Assembly: GCF_019393635.1 (NCBI RefSeq)
Contig: NC_057862.1
Location: 241,812,441 to 241,876,440 of the forward strand
DNA length: 64,000 nt
Source: Dromiciops gliroides
Lineage: Eukaryota > Chordata > Mammalia > Microbiotheria > Microbiotheriidae
Reading direction: 5' to 3'
This document shows positions 10,292-20,640 of this stretch, piece by piece. Position 1 is the first letter of the stretch. Every line of letters starts with the position of its first letter. The notes beneath the pieces are model-generated. The model worked only from the letters and a program-made list of their open reading frames with translations, was not told the DNA's origin and searched no databases. Both the position numbers and the translations under genes were made by a program.

Positions 10292-11204
10292 GTGAGCCTC
10301 ACCACCACCACCCGCTCCTTCTCTCTCCTTTTCCTCTTTCCTATGGAGTACTTTGTGAATGAACAGAGTTTCCCTTCTTCCAAGATGAACTTCTATTCAA
10401 TTGTCAAAGAAGGTCTGGAACTGAGGTCTTAGGGAAATCCATTGATTTGCCCTTGCTCCAATTAGACGTAGCTTGCCCACTGTCCCAGGGACATCTCCCA
10501 ATTTGGGTATTGGATTGGCATAAAATTTCCTGAGGCCTAAGAAAAATAAAAAACAGGACCCATATAGGGCCTTCAAATCATCATAGCTTGTAGAATACAT
10601 TGGGCAGAATGTATCTAAGTCTAGTTTCTGGCTGTTGCCAGAGTTTTGAGGAGCGTGAGTTTAAAAATTCAAATACATTTTCAGGAAGTAAAATTTCCTG
10701 CGATGACTACGAGGACCATTTTCCTGTCATGGGCTAGGCTTCTGCATCTCATTATTGTGTTGACTCAGATGACCTTTTGGTAGAAAGATCCACACCCATT
10801 CAGGCACATCCTCCCCAAACATTACCTGTCACCAGCTTCTATCTCTCTATGCCTCCCCTCTGCCTTCTCTTTATAGAGATCCATCTGCTAACACTTGATG
10901 CTCATAGCAATGTTTTAAGTTTCTGAATCCTGACACTCTCCTTCCTCTGACATCACCCTTCCTCTTTCCCTCCAACCCCCTGTTGGTCACCCCAAGTGCT
11001 CTAGTTACTGAGCAAGTAGGCAGAAGGGCTGACAATCATGCCATCGGCTGGAATTACTTTTGGGTCACTGTCCAGATCTTTTCTGGTTGACACCCTCCAT
11101 TCCCAAGCCCCCTTATACTCTTTCCTATGTACTCCTTCCCTGTTGACTCCCAATGCATGGTACCCTTCCCTTCAATTAGTTGGGTTTTTTTCTTCCTTGT
11201 CCAG
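10292..11204 (+). other. MAP3K9: MAP3K9 last intron
   Basis: It runs from GTGAGC to the TTGTCCAG acceptor at 11197-11204. The 913 bases are free of recognisable SINE or LINE copies, and I see no other feature in them. Confidence 0.85.
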
Positions 11205-11689
11205 GGATGCTGAAAACTCCGAGCCCCAGCCGAGATCCTGGTGAGGTACCTCGCCTGCCAGACCCCAACCTGGTCTTCCCCCCGACGCCAAGGCGGTGGA
11301 ACACCCATCAGGACTCCACACTGGAAAGACCCAAGACTCTAGAGTTTCTTCCCCGGCCCCGCCCTTCTGCCAACCGGCAGAGGCTGGACCCCTGGTGGTT
11401 TGTGTCCCCCAGCCATGCCCGCAGCGCCTCCCCCGCCAACAGCTCGAGCACAGAGACACCCAGCAACCTAGACTCCTGCTTTGCAAGCAGCAGTAGCACT
11501 GTGGAGGAGCGTCCGGGGCTTCCCGCCTTGCTCCCCTTTCAGGCAGGGCATCCCCCTTCTGCTGAACAGGCCCTTTTGGACCTGGATGCAGAGGGACAGA
11601 GCCAGGACAGCACTGTTCCACTGTGTAGATCTGAACTAAACACACACAGATCCACTCCCTATGAGGTTCAGCAAGAGTTTTGGTCTTAG
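11205..11689 (+). CDS. MAP3K9: MAP3K9 (MLK1) terminal coding exon and stop
   Basis: This exon encodes the last 161 full codons and a TAG stop at 11687-11689. With the last base of the previous exon it begins [20 protein letters not shown], then [76 protein letters not shown] and [20 protein letters not shown], and it ends YEVQQEFWS. As I remember human MAP3K9, it ends YEIQQEFWS. That ending and the [14 protein letters not shown] block separate it from MAP3K10, MAP3K11 and MAP3K21. The four exons give about 518 residues, roughly the C-terminal 47% of a protein of about 1100 residues. Confidence 0.97.
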
Positions 11690-14600
11690 CATCAGAGGAA
11701 TCTGGGGTTGGGGTAGTAGTCTGGGCAAAAGGGAAGAGAGGATCTGGGGGTACCTGGCTAGGGGGTGTCTCCCATCATGCAGCACCCCAAGATCCGGTCC
11801 TACTTCTTGCACTGATAATGCACTTTGAAGACAGAAGAGGTGGGGAGGGCATCTGCTCTGAAGGCCCCAGCCAACAGTGAGCTCTCCTGTTTAGAACCAC
11901 CACCCTTGATGTAGCCTGTCAGCTCTGAGTGTGCCTGTGTGTGGGAAGGGGGAGGCCTGTGAATGGCCTTCTGTCTCTTCAGTATTCCTTGCCCTTGGGC
12001 CTTGGTGTGGCAACCCAGCCAAACCAGCACCGTTAAGTAGGGTGTGCCCCAGGGTCTGTCCCAGAGTCTCTTGGTCATCCCAGAGTTCTGTGGTTACAAA
12101 TACCAGTGTTGGATATTCTTTTGCTACTCTACCCCAACCCTTGTCCTTGAATCCAGTTCAAAGTCATTATGAGACCTAAGGCTGTCTGTGTCTCATGCTG
12201 TCAGGAAAGCTTGGGGTGGGATGATAAAGGCAAAAGACTTGATGGAGCAACCTTCCCCTCCCCCCACCATTCTACTTGCCTGATCTATTTATTTGAGCCT
12301 AGGGGTGGCACTCTGATCCACCCCCATGGGACCCGGTGGGGAGAGGGATGGGGAAATATAGTTGAATTGTAGTGAAGAGTCTATGTTCTGGCTTCTTTTA
12401 GCAAGATTCAGTGAAGGGTGGAGACTATTGCATAGTAAAGGCGCTGACCTCCCCATGGTGGGTATGTGGCCAAATCATATTTCAAGAAAAACACTTGCCT
12501 AGCCCATGGGTATGTTCTTGGGAGACTCCTTCCTTGGTGCCACCTTAGGTGCTAGAGGTGCTTTTCTTATTTAATGGGACCACCCCATGGAGTATATACA
12601 GAGCTGTACTACCTGCTTCTGGCCAACTACATTTGCTAGGTCAATTTGGATGCTTTGGGGATACCAAAAAGCCCCTTGCTATTTCTTGCTGCTTGTATGT
12701 AACTCAGTGCTGAAGGACCTGGTGAAAGCAGGCAGGCAGCTCTATGTATTCTCTGTGGGATGGCCCTATTTTTCTGTTTTGTCCTTTCCCCTTGTTCTTC
12801 ACTTCTTTCTTCTCCAGGGACCAGTAACTGCAAGCCTTCATGTATGGCTAGTAAAAATCACTCAAATCCTAAGAGGTTTTCTCATAAATTTTAGCAGGAG
12901 TGGCATCCAGTGGTGAACCCTGGGGAATGGGAATCAAGATTCTGGAGTCACTCTCAGTTCAAGCAAACACCCTTATACCTTTCAGCAAGTCACTTTACTC
13001 CAGTTCACTCCATGTCTCTAAAATGAGCTTGTGAAACACCTCCCTAAAAAAGGGACTTCAGAATAGCTCAATGACAAGGTCTCTAAAGGCATAGGGGGCT
13101 TCTCATGTACACAACATAAAAATTGCCCAGACCGTCTCTCCTCCATATACTGTGGCCTCTTGACATACTGGGCTTTGGACTATGGTGGGAGCAGCAAGGC
13201 TCTTTCAAGCGCTGCCCAATCTTCCTGACATGAAGAAAGAAAGAAAAAACTGAGAGCAGCTCTAACATTTATGAAATTTATTTATTTACTTGAATAATGA
13301 ACTTCAACTTAAGGTCTATTCCATCTGTTTATTCCTCCACCCTCTCCCCCTCTCCCAATCTGTTTCTCCATCATGTTATGAACTGAGTGAAATCCATCTG
13401 TAACTTCTAGCAGTATACTGGGCCTCTGTTGAGACATCCCTGAGTCTGTAGGTGGGGTGGTGTTCACAGTCTCCTATAACATTCCTTCCTTTCTGCAGGG
13501 ATGAACAGAACCTCCTACAAGGGGAAAGCAGAGAGTGACGCTTCTTCTTGGTCAGGCCCAGAGAGTGCAGCTTTAGTCCCATAAAGATAGTGAATTTTCC
13601 ACAATGACATTTTACCTCCGGCCCAATGAACCCAGCTCCCTGCTTCTCTTTTGTACCAGGGGCAGGTGACTTCTGCCCTACCTCATCCTCTTCCCGTCGT
13701 GCCAGCACATGGCAAAGCAGTGGAAGGAGTCATTATTATCTTCACACCTTGGCCTGTCATCCCTGGGGTAGAGAGGCGATAGGACTTCTGCTGGGGACAT
13801 GGGGTCAGAAGCCAGTTGATAGTTGATAGTTGATAGTACCCTTTAGCTTCATGCTCGCTCTCCAAGGTTCTGAGCAGGAGCTAACCTCAAAGCTGTGGGT
13901 CAAACTACTTTCACTGAGAGTAGCTGACCTTCCCTAGTGCTACCTAGGGACCTTCGTCTTTAACACTATGCAATGTGTTAAACCACATGGAATGTGGTGT
14001 CAGAAAATATTTCTTTCCTAAGGTTTCTGCTCATATCACTGACTCAGATGCAGTTCTCATCTACTTCCTTGAGAGGCCTGCCAGCTGCTGGGCATCACAG
14101 TTGCCTTTCATACTACCTTGTAATTCTACTCAAATAGCTTTGAAGGATAGTTTTTTTTTCATTGTAGGTATTTTTCACCCCCAAGGCCCTCTTTCAACTC
14201 CCTCCTTTATGTGAGGTTCAATTGCAGGCCCTGAAGTGTCCAATGAGAAATAACTGATTTTTTAAAAAAGTTTAAAAATTTCCTTGAGTAGGATGTGTTT
14301 GCTAGTGGAAAGGGAGAGGTGTTCACATCTGGGTAGGCAAGCAAAAAAGAAATGATGAAAGGCATCTGTCATATGTAGACTCCCACCCTGGAGGAATAGG
14401 AGGAGATAAACTTTCAGGCTATTCTTTATTCTAATGCTTACTTACCTTGTGACCTTGGCTGAATCACTTAGCCCCTTGTGAAAAGACATCACCAGCCTTC
14501 CTCCCAAAGCATGGGGTGTGAGTGCTCACAAAACAATATTGATCAAGCACTTTGGGCCTCCTTGGCAGGAAGAGATTAATTTTCAGTTGAGAAATGAAGC

Positions 14601-14738
14601 CAGTTCCTGAAAGAAGCTTCCTTTATTACTGGCCGAGGTGTGGAGGGGAGGAAATTTGTACAACATATCTTTCATCCCCTTGGCTCTGGGTTGATTTGTA
14701 TCTTATTCCTTTCAGAGATATCTGGAAAAAAACTGATT
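11690..14738 (+). other. MAP3K9: Probable MAP3K9 3' UTR, SINE-free block
   Basis: After the stop there are about 3 kb without any young SINE or L1 copy; only a short MIR-core scrap is visible at 14425-14487. The window otherwise has a young SINE about every 1.5 kb. This fits purifying selection on a long 3' UTR, which is an inference. No canonical AATAAA lies in this block, so the UTR would have to continue downstream. Confidence 0.6.
13276..13288 (+). promoter_or_regulatory. AU-rich element candidate in MAP3K9 3' UTR
   Basis: ATTTATTTATTTA contains three overlapping AUUUA pentamers and the UUAUUUAUU nonamer that defines mRNA-destabilising AREs. It lies 1.6 kb past the MAP3K9 stop on the sense strand. 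Its role depends on the UTR reaching this far. Confidence 0.4.
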
Positions 14739-14752
14739 AGAAGGGACTCATT

Positions 14753-14894
14753 CAGTGGTAAAGCACCGGCCCTGGATTCAGGAGGATCTGAGTTAAAATC
14801 CGGCCTCAGACACTTGACACTTACTAGCTTTGTGACCCTGGGCAAGTCACTTAACCCTCATTGCCCTAAAAAAAAATAATAAAAAAAAATAAAA
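14753..14894 (+). mobile_element. Short SINE, slightly 5'-truncated
   Basis: Starts within the head (CAGTGGTAAAGCACCGG). Exact 14-base repeats AGAAGGGACTCATT at 14739-14752 and 14895-14908. Confidence 0.92.
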
Positions 14895-15105
14895 AGAAGG
14901 GACTCATTATATAGCCAGTGGGAGTCATTAGCAGGCACAAGCTCTGCTGAGGCATATTTGAATATTCACAGAGTGCTTAGCTGCTTTTAAACAAATTATC
15001 CTTTATTCATCCCAACCAATAATCAGTGAGGTTGGTCATCATCCTCATCTTTGTCTTAACAGAGAAGGAAATGGAGTTAGGGGTGAGGTTGTTAGCAATG
15101 CAAGA

Positions 15106-15111
15106 AATAAA
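15106..15111 (+). terminator. Candidate poly(A) signal AATAAA (proximal)
   Basis: AATAAA is followed within 10 bases by GGTGTC and then a T/G-rich stretch (TTTTGAAGTGTTGGCC). It lies 3.4 kb past the MAP3K9 stop, outside the neighbouring SINE. Sense-strand position only; there is no transcript evidence. Confidence 0.3.
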
Positions 15112-15244
15112 AGGTGTCACTTTTGAAGTGTTGGCCTTTTGATTCTGGAAACCTGATTTTTCTTTTGTCCTAGTTTGAATTCTATTCAGATTTGGCATAA
15201 AGAGAAATTTGGGTGGAGGGGATTTTGTAGCATTTCCCAGATGT

Positions 15245-15425
15245 GTTGTTGAAAGGGACTAAAGAGGTCATTTAATCCAGTCCCCTCATTTTACAGATGA
15301 AGAAACTCAGCCTTAGGGAGGTTTAGATGTACCACAAGATCATGTAAGCAGTGAGTGGTAGAGGCAGGATTTGAACCCAGATCCTCCAGATCCAGCACTC
15401 CTCCCTCGCCACACCACCTACCTCC
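15245..15425 (-). repeat. THER2/MIR3-like old repeat
   Basis: TTGAAAGGGACTAAAGAGGT, CCCCTCATTTTACAGATGAA and GGCAGGATTTGAACCCAGAT. Confidence 0.6.
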
Positions 15426-15505
15426 TTAATTCCCTTCCTAGCTTGGGTCAGACCATATGCCATTCTTATCAGGAAAAACTTCCCAACAATTAGAACTAAC
15501 CCAAA

Positions 15506-15752
15506 GTGGCAGCTAGGTGGGGCAGTGAATAGAGCAAGGGGCCCAAAGGCAGGAAGAACAGTTCAAATCTGGCCCCAGACAGTTACTAGTTGTGTGATTC
15601 TGGGCAAGTCACTTCACCTTGATCACCTCAGTTTCCTCATCTGGAAAATGAGCTGGAGAAGGGGAAATGGCAAACCACTCCAGTATCTCTGCCAAGAAAA
15701 CCCCAAATGGGGTCACAAAGAGTTGGACATGACTGAACAACAACAACAAAGG
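15506..15752 (+). mobile_element. Long SINE in L3/CR1
   Basis: GGCAGCTAGGTGGGGCAGTG head to GGCAAACCACTCCAGTATCT and TGACTGAACAACAACAAC end. Confidence 0.88.
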
Positions 15753-15797
15753 TAGAACGGGCTGCCTTGAAGGGTATTCAAGGAGAGGCTGCATGAT

Positions 15798-16003
15798 TGC
15801 CTTTTTTTTTTTTTTTTTGGTGGGGCAGTGGGGTTTAAGTGACTTGCCCAGGGTCACACAGCTAGTAAGTGTCAAGTGACTGAGGCCAGATTTGAACTCG
15901 GGTACTCCTGAATCCAGGGCTGGTGCTTTATCCACTGCGCCACCTAGCTACCCCCCCCCATCTAGCTGCCCCCCCCTAGCTACCCCCCCCACCTAGCTGC
16001 CCC
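15798..16003 (-). mobile_element. Short SINE with duplicated C-rich head
   Basis: Normal minus copy to CCACCTAGCTACC, then the head repeats twice more with C runs of 8-9 (15951-16003). ATGATTGC on both sides (15793, 16009) is the target duplication, so the extra units are part of one insertion. Confidence 0.88.
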
Positions 16004-16405
16004 CTATATGATTGCTTTTTAAGTCTATTGTAGTGGGGATTCTTGGGGATTCTTCACCAATGGATTGGACTAGATGGCTGGCTGAGGTCTTTCCAACTCT
16101 ACAGTTCTTTGATTTGTCACAAAGTCCTTTTTTTTCTTTAACCTACTATGTCTTAGGGACACAGCCCAATGTTCAAAAGGAAGGACTAATAGATACTTTG
16201 TCCAGTTTGTTTTGCCTCCAAGGGTTAAGTCCAGGTCTCTTGTACTAATGGAGAGAAAAGAGATGACCAGTAACAGTTGTTCTTTCACTGGGCAACCTGC
16301 CACCCCCATCTGTAAAGTCCCTTCTTACTCTTATCATAGATGTAAGAATATTATTTGCCCATCACATGGAGAAGACATTGCAGACGGGATTAAAAGTCTA
16401 TTCAG

Positions 16406-16565
16406 GGGGCAGCTAGATGGCGCAGTGGATAAGGCACCGACCCTGGATTCAGGAGTACCTGAGTTCAAATCCGGCCTCCAACACTTAACACTTACTAGCT
16501 GTGTGACCCTGGGCAAGTCACTTAACCCCAACTGCCTCACCAAAAACAACAACAACAACAACAAC
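16406..16565 (+). mobile_element. Short SINE (first of a tandem pair)
   Basis: Complete copy ending in CAACAACAACAA. AAAAGTCTATTCAG flanks it at 16392-16405 and 16566-16579. Confidence 0.93.
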
Positions 16566-16582
16566 AAAAGTCTATTCAGACT

Positions 16583-16729
16583 GGGGCAGCTAGGTGGCAC
16601 AGTGGATAGAGCATCGGCCCTGAATTCAGGAGGACCTGAGTTCAAATTTGGCCTCAGACACTTAACAATTACTAGTTGTGTGACCCTGGGCAAATCACTT
16701 AACCCCAACTGCCCCCCACACACACACAC
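16583..16729 (+). mobile_element. Short SINE (second of a tandem pair)
   Basis: Complete copy with a CCCCCCACACACACACAC end. It lies after the second AAAAGTCTATTCAG and before a third, AAAGTCGATTCAG (16730-16742). Confidence 0.93.
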
Positions 16730-17062
16730 AAAGTCGATTCAGAGATTCAGAGATCTGATGTCTTCCTGGGCTGCTTATGTGAGTGTATCCTGTTAAGTAT
16801 CATAAAGTGAGAGACCCAGCCAGTCAGGTCCTGTCTGAGAATCTTAATTCAGGAAGGCCTCAAGAGTTCTCTCCTTGTAGTGTCTTCCTTTGAAAGAATG
16901 TAGATGGAATGGAAACATGCCCTTGTTGCACATCATGTCAGGTCCACTGGGCAAGCTGTCTTTGTATTTGTAGGCTGCTGCCTAAGGGGTGCTCACTCAT
17001 ATGAAAGGTGGGAGCAGCCTTATGAAAGTCCTGTGATCTAAAGACAAGGAAAGGAAAGGAAA

Positions 17063-17440
17063 GGCAAGAAGCATTTATTAAACATCTACCATGTGCCAGG
17101 CACTATGCTAAGTGTCGAGGATATAAAGAAAAGCAAAAATCCAGTCCCTGCTCTCAGGGAGCTCACAGTCTAAGGGGGAGAGAGCAGGCAAGCAACTATG
17201 TACAAACAAGATGCACACATTGTAGATAATCTCAGAGGGAAGGTGCTAAGATTAAGGAGGGCTGGGAAAGGCTTCTTGTACCAGGTGGGACATTCGCTGA
17301 GATTGGAGAGGATGGGGGAGAGGCCAGGAGGCAGAGATGAGGCAGGAGACCTCCAGGCATGGCACTTCTCTATAGGCGGAATCTCTGTTCCAGATTTGGG
17401 AAGTCATAGTGCTGGTGTGATCTATCCTGCCCAAACCACA
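17063..17440 (+). repeat. Repeat B, long copy
   Basis: GCATTTATTAAACATCTACC, TGTGCCAGGCACTATGCTAA, GGGAGCTCACAGTCTAAGGG, ATAATCTCAGAGGGAAGGTG and GGGAAAGGCTTCTTGTACCA. The longest repeat B in the window. Confidence 0.7.
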
Positions 17441-17990
17441 TTTGTAAAACTATAGTCAGTTCTGGGCACTATATTTTAGGAAGGACATTTAAAAAACCAG
17501 GGAGCATCCAGAGATGGGAAATTAGGATGGCGAAGAGACTCAGGTTCATGTCATATGAGGATTGGGAGAAACTAGGGATGTGTAGTCTGGAGAAGACTTT
17601 GGGGAGAGAGGAAGGGGAAGGGAGGGATATGGCAGTTGGTATCAAATACTGGAAGAGAGGTCACCTGGAAGAGTGATGAGACTTAACCAGCTTGGGCCTA
17701 GAGGGCAGAATAAGAGGTGAAAGTTGTAGAGAGGCACATTTAGGTTTAATGTAAGAAAAATCTTCCTAACAATTAGAGCTATATAAAAGTGAAGTGGGCT
17801 GCCATGGAGGTTAGTGGGATGACTCCCTACACCCCTCCCTCCTCCCCTCTCCCCCTCCCCCCTCCTTCCCACCCCCCTCTTCCCCCCAGTCACTGGAGGT
17901 CTTTGAGCAAAGTCTCGATGATTTGTCACTTAGGGATTCTTGTATGATTAAGACTAAATGGCCTCTGAGGTCCCTTCCAAGTCAAGATTC
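17441..17990 (+). mobile_element. L3/CR1-type LINE 3' end
   Basis: Contains CAGTTCTGGGCACTATATTT, AATCTTCCTAACAATTAGAG, GTGGGCTGCCATGGAGG, CTGGAGGTCTTTGAGCAAAG and AAATGGCCTCTGAGGTCCCT. Their order matches the old mammalian L3/CR1 LINE 3' region. A C-rich insertion (17825-17887) interrupts it. Confidence 0.65.
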
Positions 17991-18000
17991 ATAGGATCTA

Positions 18001-18158
18001 GGGCAGCTAGGTGGCACAGTGGATAGAGCACCGGGCCTGGATTCAGGAGGACCTGAGTTCAAATCCAGCCTTAGACACTTGACACTTACTAGCTGTGTGA
18101 CCCTGGGCAAGTCACTTAACCCCAATTGCCTCACAAAAAGAAAGAAAGAAAGAAAGAA
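18001..18158 (+). mobile_element. Short SINE with target duplication
   Basis: Complete copy with a GAAA-type tail. AAGATTCATAGGATC at 17984-17998 and 18159-18173. Confidence 0.93.
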
Positions 18159-18173
18159 AAGATTCATAGGATC

Positions 18174-18363
18174 ATGAATTTAGAGCTGAAAGGTTCCTTA
18201 AAAGCCATTAAGTCCAACCCTTAATTTTACAAATGAAGAACTGAGGCCGAGAGGGGTTAAATGACTTGCCCAACTGTGAACATACCACTAGCAAGTGTCT
18301 AAGGCAGAATTTGAAACAAGGTCTTTCCAACTATGAATCTAGTCCACTACACCAAGCTGCCCC
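18174..18363 (-). repeat. THER2/MIR3-like old repeat
   Basis: ATGAATTTAGAGCTGAAAGG, GGGGTTAAATGACTTGCCCA and CACTACACCAAGCTGCCCC. Confidence 0.65.
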
Positions 18364-18378
18364 TCAGTCTTCCAATAT

Positions 18379-18570
18379 CCTGGTATGATGGAAAGATCAT
18401 TGTGCTTGGAAGGAGAAAACCTTATATTCTAGTCCCCTGCCCCTTACTTAATAGCTGTATGACCTTGGCTAAGTCATTTAGCCTCTCTAATCCTCAGTTG
18501 TTATATCTGTAAAATAGGGGGAAAAAGTATCTCTTTGAAGTTCCTTCCAGATTGAAGATCTATCATCATG
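18379..18570 (+). repeat. MIR-like element, old
   Basis: TAATAGCTGTATGACCTTGG, AAGTCATTTAGCCTCTCTAA and GTTCCTTCCAGATTGAAGA. Confidence 0.65.
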
Positions 18571-19111
18571 GGGTCCCGAAGCCAGCATCTCCCAAATTGC
18601 TTAGTTTTACGTCCTTTTGAGAAAGGAATATGGCACATCATGTGCTACACTTTTCCACCCTTTCAAGGCCCAGAAACTGCTTTGGGTAGCCAGCCTTCTT
18701 CTGGAGAAATATGGTGCATTAGGAACCACCACTCCTAAATACTTTTTTGTTTCTTTGTTTTAAACAAGTCAGTATTTGCCTGAGTTAGAAAATTAAATGT
18801 GTGTGTGCCTGCATGTGCGTGTGCACTTGTGTGGACGTGTGTATATGTATCTCCTGATATATTTTGGGTGGTGAGGACACTTTAATCTCTTCAGAGTATG
18901 GGGCTCACACCATTCTCTATTCTTGTGTGGCCTTTGAAGGCAGATGAAAATCAGGGATGAGAAGTCTATCTAAGGTTAATGAGTGGAGAATAGAATGGAA
19001 CCATTATCTGACTGCAAAGCATGGACAGACAATTGTCCCTAGGATTTCTGTTCTCTCGGGAGAGAAAGTGAGAACTAGCAGGAAGCTTAGAGTATGGAAT
19101 CTGAGGCCTTC

Positions 19112-19240
19112 ATTTTATGTATGAGGAAAAGGAAATTTAGGGAGGTAAAGTGCCAAAGGTCACAGAGCTAATTATCAGCCAAGTCGATTTAGAACTCAGG
19201 TCTTCTATCTCTCAGTCCAGTGTTTTTTCCAGGATACTAT
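19112..19240 (-). repeat. MIR-like fragment
   Basis: TATGTATGAGGAAAAGG, AAAGGTCACAGAGCTAATTA and TTAGAACTCAGGTCTTC. Confidence 0.6.
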
Positions 19241-19620
19241 TATCTTCAATCCTCTCCTATGCTGAGTTGAGAGCACTGCGGTTATAGCCCATGTTTCTCC
19301 ATTCTTAAGTATATGTGATTTTCTGTCTTCTCTCTACAGTTAATGTTGGTTCAGATATGAAGCTTGGGTGGGCAGCTATGAAGAAAAGGGAATTACTTCT
19401 CTGGGCTGACTACAAAAGGAGGGAGCTTGTCCACTTTCCCCAGAGCTTTGCTTTATCCTTTCTGTATCCTTAAAAATGGTCTTTCCTTTCTACTTCTCCA
19501 TACCTGAGTTTCTATGGCTGCTAGGTAGCTTGGGACAGCCAGCCAGCCTGCCAGGCAGGGCTTTCTATCACAGGGAATCAGAAAACATTTTTCAGCGTCC
19601 TATGGACAATTTTTTTTTCA

Positions 19621-19626
19621 AATAAA
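19621..19626 (+). terminator. Candidate poly(A) signal AATAAA (distal)
   Basis: AATAAA after a T run is followed 15 bases later by the G/T-rich TGTGGGGTGGG, a good downstream element. It lies 7.9 kb past the stop, in a repeat-poor stretch (about 19240-19880). A long UTR ending here would be consistent with the long last exon I recall for human MAP3K9. This is an inference. Confidence 0.35.
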
Positions 19627-19886
19627 GAACTTTCTCCAGATGTGGGGTGGGCACTTCTGCAGCCTGCCTAGAGGAAGTGATTCCTGGATTTCTGAATCAG
19701 ATAATATGAATGTTGCATGGAGTTGGTCATTTCTCTCCCCACTCCCCATGAAAACTTGGTCTTCCTTGGTAAGAAGGACCCTAGAAAGATGTTACTTGCT
19801 TTAGTTTATTTTAAACCTTTGTATCTAAAATGATGGATTTCCTATCTTCCTGAAAATAATTATTTTACCTCCTAGCCCCAAGCTCT

Positions 19887-20128
19887 GGGCAGCTAGGTAG
19901 TACAGTGGATAGCGCACTGGGCTTGGAATTAGGAAGACTCATCTTCATGAGTTCAAATCCAGCCTCAGACTAGCTGTGTGACCCTGGGCAAGTCACTTAA
20001 CCCTGTTTGCCTCAGTTTACTCATCTGTAAAATGAGCTGGAGAAGGAAATGGCAAACCACTCCAGTACCTTTGCCAAGAAAACACCAAATGGGGCTGTGA
20101 AGAGTCAGACATGATTGAAAAATGACAG
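19887..20128 (+). mobile_element. Long SINE
   Basis: GGCAGCTAGGTAGTACAGTG head, ATCTTCATGAGTTCAAATCC, GGCAAACCACTCCAGTACCT and AGAGTCAGACATGATTGAAA. Confidence 0.9.
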
Positions 20129-20514
20129 CATCAGCCCCAGGTCTGCTAGAATCTGGATCTAAATAAGGGCTGTGGAGGGAAGTAGGTCTTTTGAGTCCTC
20201 TTTAATTCCCTTTGCCTCTCTCTCCATTATGGGCCCAGTTCCTACAGTTGTGATATTCCCATGTTCTTCAACTCTCCTCCCCCTCCAGATGTGAGTTGAT
20301 AAATGTGTTTTTCCTCCTAGAGGTATTTACATTTCAAACCATGATGATAGCATTTGAGGCCTTAGCCTAGGCTTGTGGAAGGGACACTAATTAACTTGCC
20401 AGGCCTTCCAAATCACAGGCCACCCTCACTAGGACATCAGGTTTAAACTGATTAGTTTGGGGAAAGTGGGTTCCTAATGTTCCTCAGTCTTTTCCAGTGG
20501 TCTGCTAGGTATTA

Positions 20515-20640
20515 CTATCAGTTATCATTTATTAAGCACCTACTATGTGCCAAAGTACTAGAGCTATAAAAACAAATGAAACTGTTCTTGCCCTCATGGA
20601 GCTTAAATTTTATCAGAAAGAGAGAAAACTTGGATAATGT
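20515..20640 (+). repeat. Repeat B copy
   Basis: ATCATTTATTAAGCACCTAC, TATGTGCCAAAGTACTAGAG and GCCCTCATGGAGCTTAAATT. Confidence 0.65.

Larger units (their letters stand above)
15430..16110 (+). mobile_element. L3/CR1-type LINE 3' end, split by two SINEs
   Basis: Pieces at 15430-15505 (AAAAACTTCCCAACAATTAG), 15753-15797 (AGAACGGGCTGCCTTGAAGG) and 16004-16110 (GGACTAGATGGCTGGCTGAGG) form one L3/CR1 tail in order. A long SINE (15506-15752) and a minus short SINE (15798-16003) separate them. Confidence 0.65.

Noticed and set aside
14753-14894. tRNA gene calls at SINE heads
   Set aside because: The A-box and B-box-like words (GTTCAAATCC) belong to tRNA-derived SINEs; no cloverleaf or isolated tRNA is present.
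16212-16796. A 194-codon frame with two GGAVDRAPALDSG-like blocks
   Set aside because: The repeated peptide (SGVPEFKSGLRHLTLTSCVT) is the short SINE read in one frame. It recurs at every SINE in the window and is not a protein family.
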